The notes: generated by a model from the letters alone, not told the origin. Positions 45,137 through 55,738 are shown, counted from the first letter of the stretch. The stretch: DNA of 64,000 nucleotides from Prostheceraeus crozeri (GCA_907163375.1 CAJQUW010011636.1:62001-126000); one strand, 5' to 3'. Numbers and translations: made by a program.

Positions 45137-45553
45137 TTGAAAGAGTTGACAATTCATTCTCTTGTGGTAATAAAATTTGTTATTCATGCCTTTGAATGGC
45201 TTCCAGAGACCATGCCAATCACAAAATCACTTTTTCAAAAAGGTTTTGATGCTCGACTTGCTTGTGAGAAACGCCTAAAAAGTGAGAAGCAAAAGCGAGA
45301 ATTTGAAGAAAGAGAAAAGGCACGTGTCTCGTCAGAAAAAGCTGTTATTGAAACTACACGAAAAGAAATAGATGAAGGAAAGTCATTGGAGTTCTTCGAC
45401 AAGGAGAGAGAGAAGGCTGAAAAGAAAATCTCTGTGGCACAAGAAATGTTGAAGGCCGCTTCCAAAAGCCTTCTAAATGTTGAGAAACAGGAAAAACCAT
45501 TGAGAGAGGAGAAGGAGCTGATCACAAGTACAGTGTGTGAAACGAGCAATTAG
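45137..45553 (+). pseudogene. charged coiled-coil segment of the hAT-like relic
   Basis: 138 open codons rich in Lys and Glu (EREKAEKKISVAQEMLKAAS). It probably belongs to the hAT-like relic upstream, since such coils end related animal proteins. It could also be an unrelated coding fragment. Confidence 0.35.
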
Positions 45554-45760
45554 CTTCCAGAACGTTACCTTGTCGAAGTTCCAGAGAAGATGAACAGTTT
45601 TTTTAGCACTGTTTCATCTTCATGATCATTTCTTGATTATTTCGGATTTCAACGTTGTTGTTTACTTCGGAAATCTCATTTAAGTAATTGACTGCATTTT
45701 CTCAATTTTGAGACTTCGCTTCCCGATGAATTTGTTGATGAACTGAATTGTTTACCTTGT

Positions 45761-45853
45761 TTGTTCATTCTGTTGATCAGACCAGAAGGCTGATGATGAA
45801 AAAGTCTCCTTGCTTTTCGGCGTGATAATTGTAATTATAAGTAAAAGAAAATT
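45761..45853 (+). repeat. left inverted arm (93 bp)
   Basis: Exact inverse of 46601-46693. It contains GAAGGCTGATGATGAAAAAG. Confidence 0.9.
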
Positions 45854-46554
45854 GCCATGATGTTACTAAAAGATGCAACAACGAACATGACTTGAAGAAA
45901 TCCCTCAATCAGTTGGACATAAAATTAAAAAACAACGGGTTCACCCACAATTTCTCTAGAAAATCTAAGTCTAGAAATAAAATAGTCTCGCAGAATACTA
46001 GTAACTTAAAATTACGTTTCATCAATGATCATACAGACAATAAAATTCGTCACTTAATAAAAAAATACGAATTACCCGCGAAGTTGATTAGCACCCCAAA
46101 TAAATCACTTTATTGTAGTTTAAAAAATAAAAACAAAAAACTAAAACATGAAGATTGTGACATTTGCACTCGGTTGCCTGCCAAAAACAAATGTACAGAC
46201 CGTTTCCTAATTTATAAATTCACTTGCAAAATTTGCAATCAAATTTATGTTGGCCAAACCTGCAGACCTTTCAAATTCCGCTTCATGGAACATAAACGTG
46301 CGATCCAGAAGCAGGGACAGGTCTAGTGCTTTAGGTGAACATTCGCAGCATGGCCTGATATCTATTGATGACTATGACTTAGACATCCTGGAAAAGTGCA
46401 GTGACGCGCTAGACACGAGACTGTCAGAAGCGAGACACATAAAGATGATTTGTCCCTCACTGAATCGCAAGCATGAACTGACCGTATTTTAAATCCAGCT
46501 CACCATTACTTATTTTAAGACGAGTTTGACTGTCAGTTTGTCCTCTTCACGATC

Positions 46555-46594
46555 GTCCCTAGACAAAGCGAGAATTCGCGAAACGCGTCGGGAC
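46555..46594 (+). ncRNA. degenerate hammerhead-ribozyme-like sequence
   Basis: Stem I GTCCC/GGGAC encloses a 4-bp stem II (GCGA/TCGC, loop GAAT), then GAAA, CGCG and a GTC cleavage-type triplet. The first core, CTAGACAAA, departs from CUGAUGA, so cleavage is unlikely. Hammerheads are known in Penelope-like terminal repeats. Confidence 0.4.
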
Positions 46595-46600
46595 CTTGTA

Positions 46601-46693
46601 AATTTTCTTTTACTTATAATTACAATTATCACGCCGAAAAGCAAGGAGACTTTTTCATCATCAGCCTTCTGGTCTGATCAACAGAATGAACAA
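46601..46693 (-). repeat. right inverted arm (93 bp)
   Basis: Exact inverse of 45761-45853. Confidence 0.9.
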
Positions 46694-47780
46694 TCGCCAA
46701 CTCCTGTTAACGGCTATCCTCTGTTTACCTTGTTGAAGATTTTATGCTGGATTTTAACCAAAAAGGTTTTTGCATTTATTGAAGATACTGTCCGTTTTTT
46801 AAAAAGTGTTATCATTTTTATTTGATAAAGAATACATGTATTACATGTATACATCTATGTTCACAAGTTTTCGTAATCGTAAAATTATCTACCGGTTTAC
46901 ATAGTAACATGACTACATGTGCATCGTCGACCGGGGGGGGGGGGGGCAACAGACACATTCCTCTGTGGATTTATCAGTATTTCTAATTGTCATTGATTAG
47001 GTCTGTAAATTGCGATAGAATGAATCATGGAGTTTGTAAATTGCGATAGTGCATAGTAACGATTAGACCTCTGTGCGAATTTTTGAGTGAACCTCTGTGG
47101 GAGGCCTGGTTAAGCGATGTATGTGCAACCCGGATCCGCCCTTTGTATAAACATAGGACTACTATTTTTTTAGGTATGAAAATGTGGAAAAATTTTCCGG
47201 GACCGTCGGTCTACCGAAAGTCACATACTCGTATTTTCACACGGTTGAATTCCTTCATGCGTAGCCTGCTTGCATTAGCAAGCCCATTGCAGCGTGGGCC
47301 TACGTTGTGAAACGTATTTTGCATAACTTTATGTAATGTGCTCAGCAGGGCATTGAGCACCATTTGCTTTAGCATAATAAACTCACGCAGTTGAAGGATG
47401 ATCATGGCTTCAGCATTACTGTAAATTTTTGTTTTTTTCATATTGCTGATTTTTAGTGATTATGAAGATTCTAAAGATCCCTCAACCTCAGAGGCAAATT
47501 TCAACGGTCAAAGCTCTAGTAGGCCAATTCTATATCAGTGATGTCCGTGCCTACTTCAGCAGTTGTTCGTACTTAATAAGGCTCAGGTTCGTCCTGTGGG
47601 GTTTTGCTCACACATTTGGTCATCATGGCCGCATTAATAAAGCATTACTGTAGCATTTTCTAGGGGTAGTGCTAGGCAAGTTGCTACTAGTAGCTGTACT
47701 TACGATCTTCCGATCTTTAATGTGACATAATAATGAACTAAATTTGAATGGGTAGAAACAGTGTAGAATATATTTCTATA
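46694..47780. other. no gene recognised; poly-G tract
   Basis: A run of about 14 G lies near 46933-46946. No supported coding frame. Confidence 0.4.
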
Positions 47781-48211
47781 CATCTGATCATAAAAAACGG
47801 ACCACCCAAATTTCACTGAAATTCAATCAATTCTCATTCCTTCCAATCGCATCGCTCAACAACGTGAATACATCATTCGACAGCTTCCATTCTCAGCTTT
47901 AAAATGAGCCAGGATAGACTTGCATCCATCATTGGATTTGCTGAGCAGTGCTCGAGATATGAAAATCACTCAAAAAAAAGCTCAGAAAATGCTAGTTATC
48001 TCCGTGCCTGATTCATTATCGTACTCACATGTTATCATTTTGAAAAAAAAGTGATTTGTAAATTGAGTGATTTTCATATCTCGAGCACTGCTCAGTAAAT
48101 ACAATAATGGATGGAAGTCTATGCTGGCTCATTTTAAAGCTGCGATTGAAAGGTATGAAAATTGATTGAATTCCAGTGAAATTTAGGTTGTCCGTTTTTT
48201 GTGATCAGCTG
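47781..48211. mobile_element. foldback MITE of Tc1/mariner type (431 bp)
   Basis: TA lies on both sides (47779-47780, 48212-48213). The arms pair over most of their length: left GATCATAAAAAACGGACCAC against the inverse of right GATCACAAAAAACGGACAAC, continuing through AAATTTCACTG and the shared inner block TCATATCTCGAGCACTGCTC. The left arm has about 43 extra bases (near 47855-47897). The loop is about 80 bp. Its AAAAA-GGACCACCC terminus resembles the TIR of the Tc1 element at 42.4 kb. Confidence 0.8.
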
Positions 48212-48342
48212 TAATAATATGTTGGCAAGGTCTCCTGTCAGTAAGTGACACAATTTGGCGCCCCTTCTACCGCACACGATGGAGCAATGGCAATCCAACT
48301 CAATGTGTAGTCTCAGTCTCTTTATTTTGGTCGTCCTGCGCA

Positions 48343-48625
48343 AGAGATACGGAGAGGGAAGAGGCTGCTCCCTTACCGAAGCGGCCACGTATCCCGAAGG
48401 CAGAGGATGATGTGCATGCCCAACAGAGTATTCAAAATCCTCAACGACAGGTGTTTTTGAGGCAACTCAAAGTCTTTGAGAGGTAGTGAAAATCTGTTGT
48501 CAGGTTCGATGCCGCCATTGAAAGATGCGAAGAGAGGGTTGAAAGAATGGTCGTCAATGTATCTGCCATGAAGACGGCAATCGAGGAAGCAGCTGCAGTG
48601 GTTTCCAGTAATTTCATTTTCATTA
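48343..48625 (+). other. possible coding exon pair, unassigned
   Basis: Two open plus-strand stretches flank a small possible intron (48450-48503, GT...CAG). One reads EREEAAPLPKRPRIPKAEDD and the other FDAAIERCEERVERMVVNVS then AMKTAIEEAAAVV, with heptad-like spacing. The splice phases of the simplest model do not agree. No family is recognised. Confidence 0.2.
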
Positions 48626-49757
48626 ACATTTATAGGACTAAAATCAAGTATTTTGTAAAAGCAGAATATAATCAACTTTAGATGGAGTATAAGCCTTTCG
48701 ATGTCACACATGTACAGCTGCATGATAATTTGACATTTCAGTTTTCTAAATCTAAAAATATCAGTGAATCATGGAATACTACCTTGCACCGTTGTAATAC
48801 TTCATATGCAAGCAATTAGTATCAAGGATAATCTATTTTACTGTTATATGTACTGAAATTCATGAAAAGGAATATTTGTTATCTAAATATTGGAAATAAC
48901 TATCCATTCCATTTATCAGGACGTCTAATGCAAAAATGTAGTGCATGAATAGAATGCGTCGCTTAAATTCCATTTTAGCTGAAAATTTAATCAATTATGG
49001 AATAACTTTTATAATTGCAGACTATGACTGAAATGTTTATTCAAGTTTGAAAAATCATGCACCATCTTGAAGCCAATTTTGCGCTCAACATAACTATGCT
49101 GTAAACATCACATTAGATATCCTTTAATAGTGCGCTTAAATATTCAATCTAGCATGGTCTCGACCTTGCTAGGTAATTTGCCAGATTGAGGACATAGCGC
49201 TAGCTAGCACTAGGAGAGTTACTAACTTTATAAATTCGACACTTAGCGCTGGCTAGCTCTCAGACATAGTGCTAACCTGGCGCTAGACTTTTGCTACCCT
49301 TAATACGGAAGTGCTGCTAGGATAGTGCTATCTTTATTATCACAGTGCCAGGTGGCAGTGTTGCCACTAGCTACGGAAATTACGCTGTTTATATTATTTG
49401 TATAACCTACTTAAACGTGCTGCACAGTTTTCTTCCTGTTTTTTCTTAGTGCAGAAATTATGTCATGAAGAAAATCAAAACTATCCTACTGATGTCTTAT
49501 AATGTCAAACTCATCCATCCTTCGTATCGAAAGGAGACCTTTTTGAAACATTGCTTTAGCTTCTCAAATAGACAGCTCGCATCATAGAATGGATATTATA
49601 CTGAACAATAGAGAATGAAGCAATGCTGAGTATTCAGGATTATTCAGCATTGCGCTGGGTCGCCTTTAGATTTGTGACTATACCTACCGGAACACAGCCG
49701 TTGAACGCATGCTAGTGAACTTCGTGGTTTACTCATTAAGAAGCGAAATCGTTTGCG
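48626..49757. other. no gene recognised
   Basis: AT-rich. Between 49155 and 49350 GCTAGC, AGCGCTAG and related palindromic words recur in an irregular cluster. Confidence 0.4.
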
Positions 49758-49957
49758 TTAAGGGCGGTTTATACTTCTACGCGCGTAGCATACGCGCCGG
49801 CTTCCCCGCGCCAAGAGAGAGGAAAATACTCTGACGTCATCACATGAAGAGTGATTCACCCGGTCATTTGGACATGAAGAGAATCTACGCGCGTAGATTT
49901 CGGCAGTTGACTGCAGTTGACTGCAGTTGACTACGCGCTACGCAAGGCCCAGCAGAC

Positions 49958-50173
49958 ATGCAGGAAGTTGAGAGAGATGCCGATTTTGAAGATAAACTGA
50001 TAGAGCTAGTGAAGAAATATGAGCATTTATACAACACAGGGAGCAGAGATCACAAGGATCAAGAGATGACAGCCCAATCTTGGATAACTATCGCCGAATC
50101 AGTGGGAAGGAGTGTCAAAGATTGTAAAGATAAATGGAAGTATTTGAGGGACCAGCATGCACGAGCGCATTGA
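49958..50173 (+). CDS. MADF domain protein, truncated (Harbinger second gene)
   Basis: The 71-codon frame is almost entirely a MADF domain. DKLIELVKKYEHLYNTGSRD, then MTAQSWITIAESVGRSVKDC and KDKWKYLRDQHARA match the pattern of three conserved aromatic helices (LI..V..Y..LY, W..IA, C...W..LRD). MADF proteins are DNA-binding partners of Harbinger transposases. The frame ends just after LRDQ where the internal deletion joins antisense transposase sequence. It lies in an intact TIR element, so it is transposon-borne rather than a host gene. Confidence 0.75.
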   Translation: MQEVERDADFEDKLIELVKKYEHLYNTGSRDHKDQEMTAQSWITIAESVGRSVKDCKDKWKYLRDQHARAH

Positions 50174-50297
50174 ATTCTCCGGTCAGCTCCCTTGTAACAT
50201 TCAGAGGCCTGATGTAGTGAGCTCTTCTTCTTCTTCTCTTCTTGCACTTTTTATGTGGCAGATATAAATTCAAAATGTCGGCGGTTTCTTCTTCCAT
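50165..50297 (-). pseudogene. Harbinger transposase N-terminal stub
   Basis: On the minus strand from ATG 50297: MEEETADILNLYLPHKKCKK, RRRRRAHYIRPLNVTRELTG and EFNALV. This is the usual N-terminal part of Harbinger transposases (R.R.YWVRP....R...G.F..L). The reading continues as antisense MADF sequence beyond the deletion joint, so there is no catalytic domain. Confidence 0.65.
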
Positions 50298-50476
50298 TTC
50301 AAATCGTAGTCACTTTCAAGCGGCAACGCGGACAACTGTAGACGACGCGTAAAGTATAAACGCTCGCCCGCGCGTATCCATAAACATTCCCAATGTTTTG
50401 GCAGCATCAGATCACGTGATTGCTGACTCTTAGCGCAGCGCGTATGTACGCGCGTAGAAGTATAAACTGCTCTTTA

Positions 50477-51381
50477 TGTGAAGCAGCAGTTGCTGCACCT
50501 AGCTGAGCGCCATACGTCACCGAGATTTCGACCCAAAGCTCAGTATCTCTCAAGATGGTGGGTCCACAAAAGCCCGTTCCACCCAGGTCCTTAACACAAA
50601 GCTGCTACCTTCTTCTTCCGACTTTGCACTCAACTTATTCTTAACACTTTTTACACCGGCTTTCGCAAGAAATTTCCGCAAACTTTCATAATTCTCAGTA
50701 TTTCATAAACTTTCATAATTTCAGTCACTGTTTTACATCCGCTTGTGGTCTACCGAGATTAAGTGACTTATAAGACGTCACGTAGGAGTACTTTGAAGAC
50801 GTACGTGGGATGTCATACTTACGTCCTGTGAGACTTCCACTATGACGTCAAATAACATGTACGTGAGGCATGAAATGACGTCGTCCTGACATCCCGTTGA
50901 CGTCAAATGTTTACCAGGATGCCAGCAGATGAGCCGGGTCTGACAGGTATGCAGCTGCCAGACTAAAGGCAGGCGCTACCTCAAAAGGTTTGAGAAGCCA
51001 TCCCACAGATGCCACGATCGCCTGGCCAACACCTTCAGGGCTATTAAGAGCTGTTACAACTGGATCAAACGTAGCCGCTGCTTCTCTTCAAAGGGGGCAG
51101 GCAGCTCACGCCCCAAAATAGAACTATCCCTACAGTCACTCCCCTATTCGCAGTCGTCACTGAAAACCGATTCGTGGGATATCAATGGATTCGTGTTGTT
51201 CAAAGTGGTTATATGAAACCCACCTCGACCACTTGTACATCTCTTGATCTAGCTTATATAACGGACAGGGTTTAATGCAGACGTTGCACAGAAAAAAAAT
51301 AAAGCCGAAAAAGAAATGTGTCAAGTAAAGGAACTCTTGAATCGAAATTGCCGAATTCGAAAATGATGCATTATTACTAAC
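50477..51381. other. no gene assigned; open plus-strand stretch
   Basis: From about 50945 to 51215 one plus frame is open (KGRRYLKRFEKPSHRCHDRL, ANTFRAIKSCYNWIKRSR). No family is recognised and no splice borders are convincing. Confidence 0.3.
50771..50905. promoter_or_regulatory. cluster of CRE/ACGT-core motifs
   Basis: Within 135 bp: AGACGTCACGT, GACGTACGTGGG, TTACGTCC, ATGACGTCAAAT, GTACGTGAGG, ATGACGTCGTC and TTGACGTCAAAT. Three are CRE-like (TGACGTC). This could be an enhancer for CREB/ATF-type factors or a diverged tandem repeat. No neighbouring gene is identified. Confidence 0.3.
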
Positions 51382-51420
51382 TGCACACATTTTCGGTCGA
51401 AGCCTTCATCAGGTGCGTAC
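51382..51420 (-). ncRNA. hammerhead-ribozyme-like motif
   Basis: On the minus strand: stem I GCAC, core CTGATGA (51406-51412), a short GG/CC stem II closed by CTTCGA, core GAAA (51391-51394), then ATGT and the stem I partner GTGC. Both catalytic cores match the hammerhead consensus; stem III is minimal, as reported for hammerheads in Penelope-like elements. The base after the UG step and the short stems leave activity uncertain. Confidence 0.5.
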
Positions 51421-51995
51421 ATTGTGAAAAGCTGGCTCGCATGCGAGAGATCGAAGAACACTAGTCGCAGACACTGACATTGTCACGGTGTGAATGGTAA
51501 AATAGAATGCTAAAATGATGACAGGTTAAGGACAGAAAAAACATAGTACGACGATGACAGTACACAAAACAATATTAAATAAGCAAAGAAACAAAATAAA
51601 TTTTAAATATCTACATTTCGAGAGAAAGAATATTCACAATGAGAAAGAGTAAGAAAAAATTATGTTATGTCAATTGAATAAGAAAAATCATTTTTTTGAA
51701 ATTAATTAATAAAATGTATCAAAATATATTTCGCCGGTCAGGCCTTATCATTTGAAATAGAAAGACTAATTTTTGTGCGTAGAAAGACTAAAATACTGAA
51801 AAACAATATTATTTCATTAATTTCAAAAAAATGATATCAAAGTCTTTCTTTTCAAGATCAATTGAAATTACTAGAAATAAGTAAAAAAGATTAATAAAGA
51901 AGTGAAGTTGATAAAATAATGAAAAAAATATTTAGTGAAAATAAAAGAAAGGACAGAAGGAAAAATAGCGGAGATGTTAATTACAGATGTTTAAA

Positions 51996-52238
51996 TCATA
52001 GACAAAATACCCATTCATCAGTCTGCCTTTTTGCTGACACGTGTGTAAAGAAAAATGAACGAGAGAAATGCATGTGATGAGCATCAGACAACACTGGGGG
52101 ATTCTCTACACTCAATTGCTCACTAAATCTGGAATGCATAGTTCTGCAGGTTTCACCTATATATTTGTATATTTTTACCGATGTTTTTCTGGTGGCATAA
52201 TTTACAACGAATCTCAAACAATAAATTTTGAGAAACAA
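51996..52238 (-). pseudogene. Penelope-like GIY-YIG endonuclease fossil
   Basis: A piece with KIYKYIGETCRTMHSRFSEQ matches the YIGET...R..EH core of Penelope GIY-YIG domains. A Cys-containing linker (SFFELNCISCKCASKP) precedes it at about 52240-52290. Broken. Confidence 0.6.
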
Positions 52239-52559
52239 TTAAGGTTTCGAAGCACATTTGCAAGAAATGCAATTAAGTTCAAAAAAAGACGAGGAACTAC
52301 GATTATGATGATAAAATTTAGTAGCCACACTTATATAAATGCCAGGAGATGCATTAGCATCTATAGTCGGTATCATTCCGCATAAATTGAGTACCTCTAA
52401 AAACCCCATCAAAAATTCGTCACAGATATCGAAAGATGTCAAAGGTGAGACAAATTAGGAACTTGACTTCAAATCAGTTGTCATAAATTGTAATTATTCT
52501 GTAAATAAGAATTAAATGTTGATAAAGTTTTAGTAGCACCATCATTTACAGAAATGATA

Positions 52560-54980
52560 GGGCGGTCCTTCAAAGGACCAGGTTTATGGTCTTTTTGCAA
52601 TAGATACATGGATCCTGGTAAAGAATGATTCACTGCACTTGAGATCTATGAAGATTTCAAATTTGTGCCAACTTCATATGTATTTCAGACAGTGACAATG
52701 CCAGTTATATCTACATTCTACATGTCGATTCCACACTATGACGACGCTAGTGTCTGTGACTAGTTTAATGTTCATAATGAGTCCTAAATAGCATTTTACA
52801 TGCATAGTGAATTCTGCGATTTGTGGGATTCGGTAAACTGTGTAGAAAAATTTGGCCTACGTCTTTATGCCATCGGGCTATATGTGGAAAAAAAAGAAGG
52901 CAACAATGTATCTCGTAATATGCATGTCAAATATATTTCAGAAATCTCAGCGTATATCTACATGTGTAAAATTGCTGTCCTCTCTCTTTTCCTACTTTGC
53001 TATCCAACCCATTTCAATTACGGACAATATTATTAACATATCATATTATAACATATTATTTTTCGGGCATCAACGTAAGACATTTTCAGGCACTTACGCG
53101 GCCTCAAGTGTCCTACATTATTGTGTTGATGTTATATTGTAGGTCTTATTTGTAACTCAATTCATTGACATCATGTGCATGTACATTAAAATGCAAGATG
53201 TCTTCTCCATGGTTTAAATCGAACTTTGAATACAGTCAAATTCCTATACGATCAAACTTGACGGTTTCCTTCTTTACGATAAGTGTTCTGATTCGAACAC
53301 ACGGTCTTTGTTCTAATGAACTTAGTCTCCTGGTGCTCCACGTTCTCGATCTTTTACCACATTCATAAGAGGGAGTGACTACCTAAATCCATGCCTTGGT
53401 TCTGATGCTCGTTGTTGGACTGACAATTTTAAGAGATTCTCCTTTCATAGGACAACTGGGTTGTGGAATGTTTCCTTTGAAGACATTTCCAGCTTCTGTT
53501 AGTGTTGAAGCATTCAAGAGGGTTGTAAATAAATTTCCACTACCTCAATGGATAGTTGATGATTTGAAGAGGTTTTTTGTCATATATATTTCTGTTGTGT
53601 CATCATGGTTTTTGATATTATCGTATTTTTGACTTTTTATTTGTGCTTACATCCTCATAACTGCCACCTTAGTTTCTGTGTTTCTTATTAGCCTGCTTAG
53701 TTATGCAATGATGAGTTATACATTTTAACTATTACATAATTACTTAGTTATAATTCTTTCAGTATTCCCACTTTTCTCTCTTCGATTTTTTGCTTCTTTG
53801 CCTTTGATCTTCTGCTAAGGGACAGACACATTTTGGTGTATAGACTTGTCCGCTTCCTTCAAGCTTTTGATAACAAAAAGCCTAAATAAATATGAAAGGG
53901 CCTACATATATCATAGTATTTCGCAATGATTTCATTGAATTTCCTTTTATTAGGCCTGTGCACTAGCCACACCCGTTCTCACCTTTGCACCGAAAATTTT
54001 GAAAAGTCACAAAGCAGCGCTTATTAAAGTCCAGGTGAAATATAATGAGTTTTGCGCTCTAGATTGTCGTGTGATGGTCAAGTAAAGCTTCAAAACTTGA
54101 AGGCAGAGTCTCTATTTTGTACAAAAAATATTTTTATTTTCTAGAAATCAATGCAAATTTTATAGCGTTCTAGGAAATTCAAATAATGCTAAATAATTTG
54201 AAGCAGACTTACATAGGCCTCCTTTAATTTCATTTTGCTAATACTGTCAAGTGACTCTCATCACAGCTAACCCGCACGTCTCTATGATAGTTCAAATGGA
54301 ATTCTGTAAACGAATTAAGACACGACACGATCAAAAAATTTTGAGGGATCCAGGAAATGGCAGAGACTCAAGTTAAACAACTACCCTAGTGGAGAATCTT
54401 GTAATTAAAAGTCATGAACGAATGAATACAATTAATACTAACTGCATAGAGTAACCTACTCCAGTACAGAGTAGGCATTGAAATACGAATAGAGGCTAGC
54501 CGACCCAACTTAAGACGGTAAGGGAAATGAATTAAAACTTATAATCAATTTTATTTTTACAATCTATGAGCTAAAATGAGAGTTCGTCATGGACTTGACG
54601 AGAAGCTAACTTAAAATAACAAACGGTGAAAATAAGAAATCAAAATTGAGCTTGCCATGTATAGAGTCATCAGGGAGGAACCATGTGGCTGCATGAAGCA
54701 AGGTTTCGGCCCCTAACCTCCAACCCATACCACATGGTGGGGCCAGGCCGACCATATCGAATGCACGACATGGAAGGTCCCTCCAAGCCTGAGGAAACAT
54801 AGCAGAACCTAACCAAAAATAAGATTTTTCGAATTTTTGAGGACAAAAGGAAGCAAATGAATCTGGAAGAGGTTTTTAGTCCAACATGTCAATGATGGAA
54901 GGCATCTGGCAGGTGTCTGGAAAAACACCAAACTTAAAATCGAGGAACCTATTCTTTGAGAAGGACTTTATGCAAGAATT
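52560..54980. other. no intact gene; possible LINE tail
   Basis: At 53396-53632 the plus strand has FPASVSVEAFKRVVNKFPLP, and a TTGLWN piece in another frame just before it. Together they recall the C-terminal tail of non-LTR reverse transcriptases (R.TGLWN.LP...SVEAFKR). At 54640-54790 a GC-richer patch on the minus strand reads QAWRDLPCRAFDMVGLAPPC, of unknown origin. The rest is AT-rich. It probably represents insertions inside the Penelope-like relic. Confidence 0.3.
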
Positions 54981-54982
54981 AA

Positions 54983-55570
54983 CTAGCAGATTGACCTTAT
55001 AACTTCTTCCTTTGAAGATATCGAAAATGCCCTTAGCTCTTGACGTGAAGGCGGAAGCATCAGATGAAATCCTGCCGAACCTGATGATTTGGCAGCAAAG
55101 ATGTTTAAGCCAGTGTTCAAAGGCATTTTACTTTCGGGGAAAGTATACAGCACCACTGGGAAGCTGAACTCCTCAACCTTATGGTAGACCTCTGTGGTGT
55201 ATTGGCCACCATCTTGGATCTTGATTTTAACATCCAAATAATTAACGCATTTGTTGTTATCACCGCTTCTGTCAGCTAAGAGATCTATCGGGTAGATTTC
55301 AGGAAGGATCTTATCAAAATGTTTGTAATTAAGCACACAAGTGTCGTCGACATATTGTGGTACGAGAGAGAAGTTTGGCTTAGCCAAATCTCTTACTCGC
55401 TAGGAGCCCCCTCACAAACTAAAATTCCCTGTATGCTAAAAACAGGTCAGCCAAGAGTGAGCTGGAATTCCCACCCATAGGAATGCCCCGAATTTGTCTG
55501 AAGACAAGTCCCCCGAAAGTGACAAAAGTGTTATCCAGGATGAAACCAATAGCATTGAGGAATTGGGTTT
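54983..55570 (-). pseudogene. Penelope-like reverse transcriptase fossil
   Basis: The YVDDTCVLNYKHFDKILPEI catalytic motif is followed by YLDVKIKI and EFSFPVVLYTFPESKMPLNT, characteristic of Penelope-like reverse transcriptases; a GIPMGG-type motif lies upstream on the same strand. It is part of the 51.4-55.7 kb relic. Broken. Confidence 0.7.
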
Positions 55571-55707
55571 TGGACCAGCAGTGATATCCTCTGTATTTTT
55601 TAAAAATGAATGAATTAATTAATTAAATAAGAATTGATTAATTAAGAATTACAACTAGATGAAGACAGAATTTACAGAAATTTTGTAGATATAAACAAAA
55701 AAAAATG

Positions 55708-55738
55708 CATCACTAAATTACCAAGTCAGTGGCGGACG
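55708..55738 (+). ncRNA. second hammerhead-like motif (first core degenerate)
   Basis: AAGTCAGTGGCGGACGAAAC then GTCGGG gives a GTC/GAC stem II, a GAAA core and a GTC cleavage-type triplet. The first core (CTGATGA expected) reads TTACCAA. It is oriented opposite to the motif at 51.4 kb. Confidence 0.3.

Larger units (their letters stand above)
40967..45553 (+). mobile_element. hAT-like relic, split by a Tc1 element
   Basis: The left end CAGGGTTCCCACAGCAGCGC looks like a hAT terminus. Worn transposase parts follow in order: 41340-41600 (GCSLHHVHYAVKTSLPILVE, then a piece with LLEQWDTIKVYI near 41636-41670), 41758-41964 (LLFLQGTLELSKSSRNV), 44768-45130 (a C-terminal dimerisation region with LRMPHGNADSERILKQVANV) and 45137-45553 (a charged coiled segment). 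The Tc1 element 42443-44004 interrupts it. The clade resembles the hAT-like element at 25 kb. The right terminus is not found. Many breaks. Confidence 0.65.
45761..46693 (+). mobile_element. Penelope-like GIY-YIG fragment between perfect 93-bp inverted arms
   Basis: Arms 45761-45853 and 46601-46693 are exact inverses, starting TTGTTCATTCTGTTGATCAG. Between them the plus strand holds a Penelope-type GIY-YIG endonuclease: a CxxC linker (EDCDICTRLPAKNKC), FTCKICNQIYVGQTCRPFKF and then a second piece with DYDLDILEKCSDALDTR. Just inside the right arm, at 46555-46594, is a degenerate hammerhead-like sequence. The copy is broken, with few breaks in the endonuclease. No reverse transcriptase is present. 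Confidence 0.7.
49761..50473. mobile_element. internally deleted PIF/Harbinger element (713 bp)
   Basis: TTA target duplications lie at 49758-49760 and 50474-50476, as for PIF/Harbinger. TIRs share TTTATACTTCTACGCGCGTA, with AGGGCGG and AGAGCAG outer ends. It keeps the start of the MADF gene on the plus strand (49958-50173) and the start of the transposase gene on the minus strand (50297 downwards). The two meet head-on near 50165, so the middle with the nuclease domain is deleted. Subterminal TACGCGCG and CGCGTA words are frequent. Confidence 0.9.

Noticed and set aside
49155-49350. GCTAGC/AGCGCT word cluster as a satellite or integrase site
   Set aside because: The words are irregular with no fixed period or paired ends.
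49958-50173. Host MADF transcription factor gene
   Set aside because: It lies within Harbinger TIRs with TTA duplications and is cut by the internal deletion, so it belongs to the transposon.
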